From Branchiostoma floridae (lineage: Eukaryota > Chordata > Leptocardii > Amphioxiformes > Branchiostomatidae): a stretch of 58,339 nucleotides of DNA. This document shows positions 1-10,344 of this stretch, one piece after another. The stretch is taken from NCBI RefSeq assembly GCF_000003815.2, contig NC_049980.1:34823132-34881470 (forward strand), given 5' to 3'. Both the position numbers and the translations under genes were made by a program. Numbering within the stretch: position 1 is the stretch's first letter; each line of letters begins with the position of its first letter. The notes below the pieces were generated by a model that saw nothing but the letters and a program-made list of their open reading frames with translations, did not search any database and was not told the DNA's origin.

Positions 1-57
1 CAGCCCAACCAATAACAATAAATTGCTTTTCCGGTATTTTGGACCTGTACTTCAGCA

Positions 58-105
58 CATCCTTACCTGGCGATCGTGTCGAACGGCTGCGGCAGCAGGC
101 TCCCG
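58..105 (-). repeat. Duplicate of UGT exon-2 donor edge
   Basis: This 48-bp stretch matches 483-530 with about five differences and keeps the coding end plus a donor (CAG|GTAAGG on the minus strand). No acceptor is seen for it, so it is taken as a partial copy, not an exon. Confidence 0.8.
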
Positions 106-482
106 GTACCCACCCCCACCCGGTACACATCCCTACCCGGTACCCACCCCTACCCGGTACCAATCCCTACCCGGTACCCACCCCTACCCGGTACCAATCC
201 CTACCCGGTACACATCCCTACCCGGTACCCACCCCTACCCGGTACCCACCCCTACCCGGTACCAATCCCTACCCGGTACCCACCCCTACCCGGTACCCAT
301 CCCTACCCGGTACACATCCCTACCCGGTACCCATCCCTACCCGGTACACATCCCTACCCGGTACCCACCCCTACCCGGTACCAATCCCTACCCGGTACCC
401 ACCCCTACCCGGTACCAATCCCTACCCGGTACCCACCCCTACCCGGTACCCATCCCTACCCGGTACACATCCCAAACCGGTA
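106..482. repeat. 17-bp minisatellite (GGTACCCAYCCCTACCC)
   Basis: About 22 near-identical 17-bp units, varying mainly between CCCACCCC, CCAATCCC, CACATCCC and CCCATCCC. It lies in the UGT intron between the true exon-2 donor edge (483-530) and a second copy of that edge (58-105). Open frames across it are only translated repeats. Confidence 0.95.
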
Positions 483-493
483 CACATCCTTAC

Positions 494-1778
494 TTGGCGA
501 TGGTGTCGAACGGCTGCAGCAGCAGTCTCCCCGTCAGCACGTGCTGTACCAGCTGCACCAGCCCGTTCTGCAGCCGCTGCAGGAAGCCCATGCTGTCCGT
601 GAGCGCCAGGCCGAGCTGCGGCACGTACGCGGCGGGAGAGGGCACCCCGGCCGCCGAGAGATCGTACCCGCCCGGTGTGCCCCGGGCGAGGAACACCACC
701 GGGGCCCGCAGACGCCTCGCGAGGATCACAGCACACGGCGACAGGAAGTCCGACAACACCAGGTCAAAATGGGTGCCGTTTAACACCTCCTGTTGGAGGT
801 AGGTTAAAGTTTGTGTGAGAGAAAGAGCAGTACGGCATTGAAACTGAGTTAGTCAAGATCTACCCTGGGGGCCATCCGGGATCGGGCAGCTAGGACAGTT
901 TATTCGGTGGCCGAAGACAGTCAGTTCCGCCGAGCTCCTATTAGCGCCCCTGGAGTGCTAATGTGAGATCGGCGGGCTGACTGTCTTGGCTCCCCGAATA
1001 AAACTCGCTAGCTACCCGATCCTGCCTGGCTCCCAGGGTAGTAAAGATCCACAATTAGCATTACAATTCGTCGTGTGCGGCGTAACTGGTCAGAGCGTTC
1101 GGCTCAGAATCTAGAGGTCCTGAGTTCGATACACGCCGTGCCTTCGACGTTGTGCCCTAGTGTAAAAAAAGGTACATAACTTCGGTCAGGAAGGTAAAAG
1201 GAAAGACTGCCTTTACCTTCTGTCTGTATTGAGTATGTGGCACTGCAAATATAAGTTAAAAACTTGAGTGCAGTGCCACTTGTTATTGTCTATTCAAAAC
1301 CAAATAGATCAAAATTCACCCACCCGGTAGCTACTTTTCACGTGGAAAGAGCCCCACATACCTGTTGTAGCGTCGCTTCACACTCTGACGCCATCAGCTC
1401 GTACAGCTTGGCGTGATCCACGACATAGGACAGCGCCGAGTACAGGTCCTGTGGGAGGAACCAGACCCCCCGCGGCGCCAGGCTCACGCGCTTGTTCAGC
1501 CGTTCCCTGTAGTACCGCACCGCCTCCGCATGGCGCGTCGTCAGCAGGGAGAACTTCTCAACGTCCCGGATGTAGCCCTCCATCCCTGCCGGTACCAGCA
1601 TTGTGACGTCATGCCCCACCCTGGTCAGCTCCGTCGCTACTTTGTTGACTAAAACCCACCGACTCCCCAGCGGAGGTCCCGGGATCAGGATTCTACCCGA
1701 GCTGCCGAGTCTAACGTTCGTACAGAGGAGCAGGACGGACAGAGAGGAGAGAAAAGACATGCTCCGTACCGATGACAA
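494..1778 (-). CDS. UDP-glycosyltransferase-like gene, first two coding exons (partial)
   Basis: Two exons are visible: 1362-1778 (start ATG at 1778, alternative in-frame ATG at 1760) and 494-789. Exon 1 opens with a hydrophobic signal peptide (MSFLSSLSVLLLC...) followed by RILIPGPPLGSRW and GHDVTMLVPAG, typical of the N-terminal acceptor-binding half of UGTs. Exon 2 carries FDLVLSDFLSPCAVILARRL, matching the conserved Asp/Pro-Cys segment of that half. Exon 1 ends CAG|GTATGT at a codon boundary and exon 2 begins after CAACAG, so the frame continues; exon 2 ends in phase 2 at A|GTAAGG. The C-terminal sugar-nucleotide-binding half and membrane anchor would lie beyond position 1. UGTs transfer sugar from UDP-sugars to lipophilic acceptors in the ER lumen; that is family knowledge. 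A second copy of the exon-2 donor edge lies at 58-105. Confidence 0.85.
857..1049. mobile_element. Foldback MITE in UGT intron
   Basis: The ends are inverted copies: GATCTACCCTGGGGGCC at the left pairs with the complement of GGCTCCCAGGGTAGTAAAGATC at the right, and pairing continues inward past GATCGGGNAGCTAG and the CCGAA/CTGACTGTC segment. There is no coding capacity. It lies between UGT exons 1 and 2. Confidence 0.8.
1066..1170 (+). mobile_element. tRNA-derived SINE head
   Basis: An A-box-like GTAACTGGTCAGAGCG (about 1082-1097) and a B-box-like GAGTTCGATAC (about 1132-1142) are spaced as in a tRNA gene, but the acceptor stem does not pair. This fits a tRNA-derived SINE rather than a functional tRNA. 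It lies in the UGT intron. Confidence 0.6.
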
Positions 1779-1845
1779 ACTTGGACCATGTACGCTGACT
1801 GAAGAGAAATAAGGAGTTTAAGAGGAGCGTCGATGTAGGTTAGAC

Positions 1846-1975
1846 ATCCAGGTAATAAGATAGCCCAAAAAACAGTTACTCAAGCAACTGGATATGGTTT
1901 TGGAAACGGTCAGACGTTTCAACTGGCATCCACTAGTTTTCGTCAGTGACACTGAAGTGATCTGGAAGAAACGGT
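1846..1975 (-). other. Repeat with hammerhead-like core (copy 1)
   Basis: On the minus strand CTGACGA is followed by a short self-complementary segment (AACT..AGTT) and then GAAACG, the arrangement of a hammerhead ribozyme core (CUGANGA, stem II, GAAA). The element ends CCTGGATGTCTAACC, an ending shared with the copy near 43975. A convincing stem I was not found. Confidence 0.45.
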
Positions 1976-2099
1976 CTTTTATGCTCTAACTATGAATGAC
2001 GACAGTTTCAGATGTCCAATCAGAAACGTGGATGACGAGTTTACAAGAATATAATGGACAGAGAGGAGAGAAAAGACACTTTCCGTACCGATGACAAGC

Positions 2100-2639
2100 T
2101 TGGACCCTTAAGTAGGGGAGCGCGGCGGTGTGTAGTGTCCTTCCCTGCATCCGCCTTTGTACCAGGAATGGGTTACCAGTTTACGGACTAAAGTTACCGC
2201 CATCCCGTAACTCGGACCAGATGCTGTGACCTTGGACTACTCATACGAGGCCTTGGTCCACTAATACGAGGCCTTTCTCTTCCTACGGAGGTGCGGGGAT
2301 CGTAGCCTCCACCAGGCCTTCCTACGGGGGTGCGGGGATCGTAGAATTTATAAGAAGTAGGCAAAAAATCGTGAAATTGGCCAGGGGAGTCAATCTACGC
2401 TAAGGGACTAGTAAATGTTCCCCCTCCGACAAACTCCTCTGATAGCAAAACTCCCCTGGCAAATTATTCTCCCTATAATAGCCAGCGTAGTCAGTCTGGT
2501 AGAGACTAATTGTGACGTAATTAGGCTAGACCAGCTCAGATGCCTCATTCAGCTGTAGACAGGAGAAGTTCAGAGCCAGCCTGGATACCAGACCTCAGCC
2601 CGGTCCCACAAATACTTATCATGTTGGCCCACACAATGG

Positions 2640-2675
<36 letters not shown>

Positions 2676-3440
2676 TGGATCGGGCTGGGGTATGGTATCC
2701 AGACTAGCCCCGAGTCGGTCCTCGGCTTTGATAGCGAGCAACTCATAAACAAGAGACGAGCCAAGAATTTAACGTTTATGTTTATGTTTATGTTTATGTT
2801 TATGTTTATTGAACAAGTAAAGAATGTTGACGTCTTGACAGGGAAAAGAGTGCGGAAGCACGCTAATAGGTGTGTCACTTCCGTGTTCACTAACGTTACC
2901 GAAATACTAAGGAAGTTCCTAATAATTCTGCGTCTTCACTTGTTGTCAAGTGTTACCAACATTAAAGTTACGCTATCGTTACCAGTAGCGTAAGGTTTTG
3001 TTTTGTTTTGTTTTGTTTTACCGGGTACATGTGTACAATCTCAAACACGGCGCGATTTTATGCTATCTTGGTTTCGTCCTGCCCAAACTGGTTCTGCTGT
3101 AAACATGCCTGAGGGCATCTCAGGACAGCTAACGTAAAGTCAAGGTCGCGGTTTGGATGCAAATGTTATGATAGTCGCCAGGCGGCGCTATACCACCCAA
3201 TAAGCCCAGGCTTTAGAGTTCAACCCTCAGGTCACGTGACCCTTCAGAGCTGAACAGACCTGGTGAAAGGTTTTCATCACAAGCATATTTCGTCCTGAGT
3301 AACAGTTTACTATTTAAATCGCATTACGTTTTGCAACCGCAAGAACTCCAACTATCGTTCCTGCCTTAATTTTTGTACTCATTTGTACCTGAGTGAAGTG
3401 AAGAAATTCGTGTAAACTGCCTTTCTAAAGGGCGTAACAG
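2100..3440. other. Intergenic stretch with simple repeats
   Basis: No gene is seen between the UGT start and the POMK stop. It holds (TA)n at 2639-2668, a TTTATG hexamer array at 2774-2813, and a TTTTG array at 2996-3020. Segment 3146-3200 is a dispersed repeat also seen near 10158 and 10972 (core GTCGCCAGRCGGCGCT). Confidence 0.7.
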
Positions 3441-3442
3441 TG

Positions 3443-3530
3443 CAGCATGGCAGGGGATTCGAACTCAGGACCTCTGGGTCCACACCGTCACACTTCCGAT
3501 GCCACTAGCTGTGTTCCATTGTTGTGCTAA
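3443..3530 (-). mobile_element. tRNA-derived SINE fragment
   Basis: The minus strand reads TAGTGGCATCGGAAG (A-box-like), then GAGGTCCTGAGTTCGAATCC with a good B box (GAGTTCGAATCC at 3454-3466). The ends do not form an acceptor stem. Confidence 0.55.
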
Positions 3531-3536
3531 GGTTGC

Positions 3537-3990
3537 GGGCACATATCCAAACCGGGGCCCGGCCGGGCAGCTTTGGGGAACGAAGAGTAGGATTTCAAAG
3601 ACAACAAAACACACAGAAAACACGTAAAACAATAAGTTGTGCGTATAATTCGTATATATTCTTTGATAAGTCGGAAGTCCTCTTAGGAGACGGAAACTCC
3701 AGACAATAGGCCTGCATCTGCTGGGGCCGGCTTACACGTGGTATGCAATTCTTGCACCTGTGCATGGGACTTAGTGCGCCGGTAGACGAGAGGGTGGAGA
3801 AGGAAGTGCACACTTCACCTTACAATAAGTAATGCGCAGGCCAGTGCAGACGGGTCGCCAATTAACCCACTCTGTCTGCCTACCATTGTCTTCCGATCGC
3901 GAGAACGATGGATGCCAACAATTCTTTTACAAACATTTCTGTTTTCGTTTCCGCAAACATCCCAGCCGGGCCCGGGTTTGGAAATGTGAC
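3537..3990. mobile_element. GGGGCCCGGCCGGG-terminated MITE, long copy
   Basis: The left end (ATATCCAAACCGGGGCCCGG) and right end (CAGCCGGGCCCGGGTTTGG) are inverted copies. The same termini bound a 135-bp element at 19729-19863, so this is a family; this copy carries about 300 bp more inside. Confidence 0.65.
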
Positions 3991-4078
3991 CGCAGCGTAA
4001 CGCATCAAAGCGCTCCACACGCACGTTGGTCGCAAAAACTGCCGACTCACTCTCCCCTCCATAAGGCGACCACCGTTT

Positions 4079-4601
4079 TCAGTCAGGATTCAGAGAAAAC
4101 ATGTTTCCAACCCGTTTGTATTCCTTCAGCAATATCCTGGTGCTTGGCCGCTGCTTGGGGTGTTTGTATTTACACTTCCGATGCACATTGAACAGGTTTA
4201 ACCTGACGACATCGCTGCCAGTCACATTCCCCAGTAAGTAGTCCACAACTGTCGGAATTTTCCATATATCCATTTTCTCGTCATACGAAGGCATCCTGGA
4301 GTAATTCAGCCGCCCGTTCTGGAAGGGGCTCCGCTGTTCAGGGGCGGAAAAATCGGACTTGTGATCTATTCTGTTAAAGTTGCACCTCATGAACAGCTTG
4401 TCTTCCACGTCCGCCTTGAGCACAGAATCCAGATCGTTTAAGACGAGTTTGAGCTCCTCCGTGATAAGGAACTGGGAGAGAGTTTTCTTGAGTCTGTTCG
4501 AGTCGCACAAGACGCGCGTGCCCACAGGACTGTTGTGTAGGTAGTGCATCGTCTGGACGTAACTTAGAGCCAAGCCGAACCGCGTCCGGACGGTGTTATA
4601 C
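4079..4601 (-). CDS. POMK: POMK exon 4: catalytic C-lobe and stop
   Basis: Acceptor TTATTTTCAG, entered in phase 2 (AG|G). It encodes YNTVRTRFGLALSYVQ, then the CDSN and NDLD catalytic/metal-site equivalents, APEQ, the DIWKIP segment, and ends SLNPD followed by the stop. This is the most conserved exon of the gene. Confidence 0.93.
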
Positions 4602-6719
4602 CTGAAAATAAATGACAAGACATTGAAATCTTTTGCATATTCATGCCCCATTTGGGCTAAATGCAGTAAGCTTGGTACAAAGGGAGTAAACAGAAAGCTA
4701 TACGTCATATACTATAGATTACATGCTTCGTCTCTCGACAGTTTCCCATGTATAGATGAAAACAAAGTTTCCATAACCAATAGCCATTGTAAGCATTTCC
4801 CATGCTCTCATGTGTTACAACGTAGAAACCTTTACTTTCCATAATCTGACAACAACGACCCCGTAACCGTGTTTGTCACTGAGTGTATTTTGTCAGCGGT
4901 GCGGCTAACATAAGCTTCGAGCTTGAGCATGACACCACTGTGTACGTACTTTGTCTTTTGCACAACAAAGAATAAAAACCTGCTGAACTCCCCGCTGCTC
5001 AGCACGGCCTCTATCCTGTCAGGCGACCCGAGTCTGTGGTACTCCGTCACCAGTGTCATGTTACACCACCTCACCATAACGGATATAGGTCACCCCCCGG
5101 ATAAAGGTGAACTAGCGAACCTGCTGAACTCACCGCTGCTCAGCACGGCCTCTATCCTGTCTGCGGACCCGAGTCTGTGGTACTCCGTCAGCAGTGTCGT
5201 GTTACACCACCCCACCATAGCGGATATAACGGATATAGGTTACCCCCCGGATAAAGGTGAACTAGCGAACCTGCTGAACTCCCCGCTGCTCAGCACGGCC
5301 TCTATCCTGTCTGCCGACCCGAGTCTGTGGTACTCCGTCACCAGTGTCGTGTTACACCACCCCACCATAGCGGATATAACGGATATAGGTTACCCTCCGG
5401 ATAAAGGTGAACTAGCGAACCTGCTGAACTCCCCGCTGCTCAGCACGGCCTCTATCCTGTCTGCCGACCCAAGTCTGTGGTACTCCGTCACCAGTGTCGT
5501 GTTACACCACCCCACCATAGTGGACATAACGGATATAGGTTACCCCCCGGATAAAGGTGAACTAGCGAACCTGCTGAACTCCCCGCTGCTCAGCACGGCC
5601 TCTATCCTGTCAGCCGACCCGAGTCTGTGGTACTCCGTCAGCAGTGTCATGTTACACCACCCCACCATAACGGATAAAGGTTACCCCGCGGATAAAAGTG
5701 AACTAGCGAACCTGCTGAACTCCCCGCTGCTCAGCACGGCCTCTATCCTGTCTGCCGACCCGAGTCTGTGGTACTCCGTCACCAGTGTCGTGTTACACCA
5801 CCCCACCATAACGGATATAGCGGATATAGGTTACCCCCCGGATAAAGGTGAACTAGCGAACCTGCTGAACTCCCCGCTGCTCAGCACGGCCTCTATCCTG
5901 TCTGCCGACCCGAGTCTGTGGTACTCCGTCACCAGTGTCATGTTACACCACCCCACCATAGCGGATATAGGTTACCCCCCGGATAAAGGTGAACTAGCGA
6001 ACCTGCTGAACTCCCCGCTGCTCAGCACGGCCTCTATCCTGTCCGCCGACCCGAGTCTGTGGTACTCCGTCACCAGTGTCATGTTACACCACCCCACCAT
6101 AGCGGATATAGGTTACCCCCCGGATAAAGGTGAACTAGCGAACCTGCTGAACTCCCCGCTGCTCAGCACGGCCTCTATCCTGTCCGCCGACCCGAGTCTG
6201 TGGTACTCCGTCACCAGTGTCGTGTTACACCACCCCACCAGCTGCACCACGTGACCACTCTGCAGGTGCTGCAGCATCGTCACGTGGTTCAGGAAGAAGT
6301 CCCTCCAGGGGAAGTGCTTCCGGGTCAGGTTCAGGTACGCCACGGTGTGACCTCTCCAGGTGGCTTTGTAAATCTGCAAGGCGCAGATGGGAAATATGTT
6401 TCTTCGTGCTATATGTTACCAATTAATCTATCTTTACCTTCATAGTGTTCATGTTTTATGTATAATGTAGCATTTGTTTCCAACTGTGTATGCGCGGCGA
6501 GATGCATTTTGGGTAACTTGTCAAGGATGACTTATCACCCACAATGCATTTCGCTGCGAATGCGCAGTTAAAACCTTGAAAGACCTTATTACATGACTTG
6601 TCAGTCTTTGCTCTGTTTCACTTTACATGTATTGTAAGAAATTTCATCATCTTTCAAAATCCGATTTCGATGGTCAAATAAACACACACACACACACACA
6701 CACATACACACACACACAC

Positions 6720-6803
<84 letters not shown>

Positions 6804-8555
6804 GCACACTAAAGCCCTCTTCGCGCCCGACCACGCAGACCACTCCAAGCGGACTAGCCCCCCGCTGTAATGATTGCACAAAGCTGTGTGGCACAGGGCT
6901 ACAGAAAAGAAGATAGGCGCCACCCTATGCACCATCGGATGTGGGAAAGATTTTAACTAATACCAACAGGGCTTTGGAATAGAGATGGTCACCGACATTA
7001 TATGTGCCATTTATGTATAGTTAGGGAGACTTTCGCTGCCTAATTAACTAACTAAATACGACAAGCACAAGGACGTGAGAGAGGTGAGGGCAGCGTTACC
7101 TTCTTGATCCCTCCCCAGTCGCACAGGTCCCTAACGGCAACCTCGGCAGCGATTTTCCCACACACAGAACACTATCAGTGGACTAGTCGTAAGGGCAGTG
7201 TTACCTTCTTCACTCCTCCCCAGTCGCAAAGCTCCCGTATCGTCACCTCGGCAGCGATCTCCCCACACCCGAACACACACAGAACACTATCAGTGGAATA
7301 AGTCCCCTGATGTAGCCGCTGCTGTAATTAACGTCAGAGAAACGTTGAGGTTTGTTTACCTTCTTCACGCCTCCCCAGTCGCAAAGCTCCCGTATCGTCA
7401 CCTCGGCAGCGATCTCCCCACACCCCAGCCACGGCATGCAGGATTCCATCCGGGCGAGTCGGAAACTTCCAGCCGGGCACAGCTCACTCACATTTGCTCT
7501 CTTCTAGAATAAACACACCAATCACTTATGGTTATAACTCAGTTGTATGATTCATGATCAAGTTGTTGTTATTATTCGTCACCACTTTCAAATGACAATT
7601 ATAGGGCAACCTCTGTTGAGTACCACACTTCAGTGCCACACTATAGTATATGCACGTACTAGTATCTTAGTTTGTTTTTTTCTTGTTGACGACGCCTCAG
7701 GGGAGTCGTCAAGTGGTATATATTGCGTTCAGTCTGCGAAAATTCTAGGAATTGCACAGGCATTTTTCCAAGAATGCTAGTACTCCACAGTATGCTGGGT
7801 ATGCAAGTCCCCCCCCCACCCTAAATCTGTTCCAGATGTATCTCTGGTCACACCAGCTTCCTGGAGGAATTTGTCCTTTAAAACTAGTGGTAAGACAGGG
7901 AAACTCTGCGCAATGGATCACGTTGTCTTGGTTTTAGTTTTCTTTTCTAGAGCTTGTTCAAGCCATAGGCCACAGGCGCTAGGCAGACAGGAAATACTTC
8001 TGTAGTGATCAGCTGTAGGTTTAGGTCACTGGCAGACCATTGTGCTGTACCGGGGATAGTACATTTCTGCTGGCTGTAGGTTTATGTTACAGGTGGGTTA
8101 GTACATTGTGCCAGGGATAGTGCGACAGGGAAGTTCCAGTCTATTTCTGATTTGAGCTGTCTTGTTGTACCCTCAATCGTCGTCATGGCAATAATACATT
8201 TTTATTGCCAGTCTTGTTTTGTTTTTGCAATAAAAAACACAATGTCTCCAAGAATGCTCACTTCCAACTCCACCTCCGCCCCCTTCGCGACATCCTGTCT
8301 ACTAGGCTCCTCGACTTCCACCTGTCGTCTCCTTTCCTCCTCCTGTGGCGCCGATGGGGGGACCCGTGGCTGCAGGAGCCCCGGCTGCATGTCCGCCTGT
8401 TGTAGGTCCCCCGGTTGAAGGACCCCCGGCTGCCGAGGGTTCCACGGCTGCATGTCGGCGTGCGAGTCGAGCCAGGCCGGCAGACCCCGCAGTACGTACA
8501 GCAGCAGGAGAGCCAGGAGGAACCTGGCCACGCTCCGCACACGCACACGGCGCAT
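4079..8555 (-). CDS. POMK: Protein O-mannose kinase (POMK/SGK196)
   Basis: Four coding exons join in phase: 8262-8555, 7360-7503, 6144-6373 and 4079-4601 (stop included), giving 396 residues against 350 in human. POMK is a type II membrane pseudokinase-like enzyme of the ER that phosphorylates the 6-position of O-mannose in the core M3 glycan of dystroglycan (family knowledge). Diagnostic segments are CPAGSFRLARMESCMPWLGC after the membrane anchor, LTEYH-type VTEYHRLGS, and the run SPVGTRVLCDSNRLKKTLSQ. NDLDSVL, the D-F-G equivalent, and PSYDEKMDIWKIP followed by LLGNVTGSDVVRLNLF are also present. The N-terminal stem is Pro/Gln-rich and longer than in vertebrates. Introns 2 and 3 contain repeated copies of exon edges. 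The start at 8555 is chosen because a TTTACAG acceptor lies just upstream, implying a 5'UTR intron. Confidence 0.93.
4977..6143 (-). repeat. Tandem array of POMK exon-3 edge, 9 copies, 141/150-bp period
   Basis: Copies of the donor edge start at 4977, 5118, 5268, 5418, 5568, 5709, 5859, 6000 and 6141 (true site). Spacings are 141 or 150 bp; the 9-bp difference is one GATATAACG step. Each unit holds about 100 bp of exon 3 with an intact frame, a donor (CAG|GTTCGC in most), then intron sequence matching the terminus of a MITE at 39585-39781. No acceptor precedes the copies. Because the period is a multiple of three, a 443-codon antisense open frame appears on the plus strand; it is a shadow. 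Confidence 0.95.
6144..6373 (-). CDS. POMK: POMK exon 3: kinase N-lobe
   Basis: Acceptor CGCCTTGCAG, donor CAG|GTTCGC, ends in phase 2. It encodes IYKATWRGHTVAYLN, then HVVQLVGWCNTTLVTEYHRL and the helix ending GEFSR. The donor edge is the first of nine near-identical copies that run down to 4977. Using any distal donor would read through an in-frame TAA within each unit, so 6144 should be the functional boundary. Confidence 0.88.
6489..6570. mobile_element. Palindromic MITE, GCATTGTGGGTAA family
   Basis: The left arm (TGCGCGGCGAGATGCATTTT) is complementary to the right arm (AATGCATTTCGCTGCGAATG plus CGCA). Related ends occur at 12979-13136, 15835-15900, 28840-28870 and 30860-30890. Confidence 0.65.
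6679..6808. repeat. (CA)n microsatellite
   Basis: About 130 bp of interrupted CA dinucleotides in POMK intron 2. Frames across it (Thr/His or Val/Cys repeats) are not genes. Confidence 0.97.
7095..7268 (-). repeat. Two partial copies of POMK exon-2 donor edge
   Basis: 7196-7268 and 7095-7163 each repeat about 65-70 bp of the true exon-2 edge at 7354-7420, including the donor (AAG|GTAAC). The nearer copy is closer in sequence; the farther one has diverged more (CGKIAAEVAVRDLCDWGG). Confidence 0.88.
7360..7503 (-). CDS. POMK: POMK exon 2: Cys-rich N-lobe start
   Basis: 48 codons, acceptor TTATTCTAG, donor AAG|GTAAAC, phase 0 at both ends. It encodes KRANVSELCPAGSFRLARME and then SCMPWLGCGEIAAEV, aligning with the CPYGHFR..NCSPWLSCEEL segment of vertebrate POMK. 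Confidence 0.88.
8262..8555 (-). CDS. POMK: POMK exon 1: cytoplasmic tail, membrane anchor, stem
   Basis: 98 codons. MRRVRVRSVARF is a basic cytoplasmic tail, LLALLLLYVLRGLPAWL the signal anchor, followed by a stem with repeated MQPG/LQPGDLQQ motifs and a charged region ending EVELE. The donor is GAA|GTGAGC, phase 0. The frame stays open upstream to 8591, but the TTTACAG just before the ATG suggests that sequence is intron. Confidence 0.75.
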
Positions 8556-8600
8556 CGCCACCACTGTAAACACAACAATACAGAAATACATCCGTCAATA

Positions 8601-8769
8601 TAATCTCCAAGCAGATCCTACGGTAGCATAAGATAGTATCAAAAGCTGACAGAGGACTGGAGCCGACCTAGGAGTGTGTATGCGACCTAACCCTAACCCT
8701 TTGGCTGGCTATACTGGTTGGCCAGCTATGGTACTATCTGATGGCACCGTAGTATCTGCTTGGAGATTA
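8601..8769. mobile_element. MITE, CTCCAAGCAGA family (copy 1)
   Basis: Bounded by TAATCTCCAAGCAGAT and its complement ATCTGCTTGGAGATTA, with pairing continuing through CCTACGGTAGCATAAGATAG. TA at both ends could be the target duplication. Other copies: 42317-42446, 44871-45052, 46492-46666, 50022-50186. It contains a short CCCTAA run at 8692. Confidence 0.85.
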
Positions 8770-8784
8770 CCGTGAATGTAGCAT

Positions 8785-9250
8785 ATAGGGGAATTCTCTT
8801 ACACAACCAATTCGTACTCACTTTGCTTACGTTTCGGTTGTTCTCAGACAGCTTCCTCAGAGCTTCCGACTGGAGTCTGGGGATATAGACTTAGCCACAT
8901 TTGGGATTGAGTTCTCGCCGCAAAAGCGCCACCTACGTTGGCTGCATATAGCGGCGAGGAGCAGAACTCCAGTCAGAAGCTTGAGGAAGGTCATTGAAAT
9001 GTAAAACGTGGTTGCGTAAACGAATCTTCGTATGTATAAAGAAAGGTTCTTCTACGTAACCAATTTGTACTCACATTGCTCCTACAGGCCTTTGACAGAG
9101 TCTATTTCTGTAAATCAAGAGACCCTTTGTACACAACCGCTGCTTTGTTTCCACCGAGGTTTCGGTGACCGTATGTCACTTTCCTCAGGGCAATTTTGAC
9201 ATGTTCACATTGTACTACAGCTAGGTGCCTCTGGGTATGTATACGGCCCC
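8785..9250 (-). repeat. Dispersed repeats with two hammerhead-like cores
   Basis: On the minus strand CTGAGGA...CCGAAAC occurs twice, at about 8836-8870 and 9150-9193. The second has a clean GTGAC/GTCAC stem between the two boxes. Segment 8785-9000 is related to 32519-32690: it shares TACACAACCAA, CTTACGTTTCGG and GGCGCTTTTGC-type blocks. Confidence 0.6.
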
Positions 9251-10160
9251 AAACGGTAGGTATCTATATGTTGTGTGACGTAAGATGTAAAAGTATTCAT
9301 CCAAAGACAACAGAAAACAAAGCTGAAAAAATGTTCTACGCCTATGAAATCCGTTGACTGATCTGTAAAACCACTGCGCGACGGTACAGTCACAGTTTGC
9401 AGTGATAGGGTGGGAGGCATGTTTGACCTATGAACTTTCACATGTGTCTGTCGTTGGGAGAGCGCCGCGACCGACTACACCAGAGGTCACGAGAGGTCAG
9501 ACCAGAACATCATTGATGCAGAAGTAAAAGTGATTAAGGCAGTGACTTTTCCGCTTGTGCCTCCGAGGCGCCAGGAACTGTTACAGGTAAGTGTATGTCC
9601 TTCACCCTCATAAACACGAGAAAACCAAGCCGTGAGAAAGGACCTGACTGGAGTATAGTCGGGTTACGCCCACCCTGATACTTACATTTGCTTCGTTTTA
9701 CTTAGTGAACTACCTTCTGTACAAAATTCGTGTTTCTTTTAAACGCAACATGTTGTAGCTGTTAAATCCAGAAGAAGAATTAATTAAGTGAGATAAAGAT
9801 CGTAGAAAATTGCTCTAGTCTTTTCAAACAGGTATGGCTGAACATGCTTTATAGTATCTAAAAATAAACTACGTAGCGAGCAAAGCCTTCCGCAGATATC
9901 ATGAACTTACACAGTGAATATACTGTCAGTATACCCACCTTTTTGGCTCAAATCCACGGGCGGCGATGTCGGCGATATCGCAGTGTTGGTCCGACGTAAA
10001 ACCGTCTGCGCGTGAAATGCGCCCGTCTGACTTGTCTGTAGGTTGACTGCTGTGTTCAGCCAGGAAGGTTATATATGGGAGTGGTTCCAGATAAACATCT
10101 ATCTACATGTATCTATCTATGAGTGCAGCAGACAGACTGACGTGCACGTGACGATGGGTT
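9250..10160. other. No recognised gene
   Basis: Intergenic DNA upstream of POMK. A segment ending GTTACAGGTAAGTG near 9580-9590 resembles a plus-strand splice donor, but no coding frame supports an exon. Confidence 0.5.
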
Positions 10161-10330
10161 GGTTAGGTTGGGTGCAGATATTGTGGAAGTCGCCAGGCTG
10201 GGCCTTTCATCAGCTAGTAGACCTCCAAAAACTACATTCCTGTTAAAATCACAGAACCCACTAATCATTAGAAACGTGGGACTTTTCATCAGCCACTGCC
10301 TCGAATAAAGAAGTCAAACCTCCCAGTAAA
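10158..10330 (+). mobile_element. Dispersed repeat and LINE 3' fragment
   Basis: 10158-10210 is the GTCGCCAGGC repeat. About 10222-10320 decodes, with damage, as KSQNPLIIRNVGLFISHCLE, matching the C-terminus of the LINE at 47701-48609 (KAQNPTIIQNVGQFINHCLQ). Confidence 0.7.
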
Positions 10331-10344
10331 GAATGTAGAATCCG

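Noticed and set aside
23-802. Three Pro-rich frames of 187-259 codons
   Set aside because: 17-bp minisatellite read in three frames, plus an antisense reading of UGT exon 2.
1081-1145. Functional tRNA gene
   Set aside because: No acceptor-stem pairing and a poorly formed anticodon arm; better explained as a SINE head.
3832-4191. 119-codon plus-strand frame
   Set aside because: Runs through a MITE end and antisense POMK sequence, with no domain.
4923-6254. 443-codon plus-strand open frame with repeated LLNSPLLSTASIL motifs
   Set aside because: Antisense shadow of the POMK exon-3 edge array; it stays open only because the 141/150-bp period is divisible by three.
9480-9600. Plus-strand 5' exon ending TTACAGGTAAGTG
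   Set aside because: Only a donor-like motif; no coding frame, partner exon or homology.
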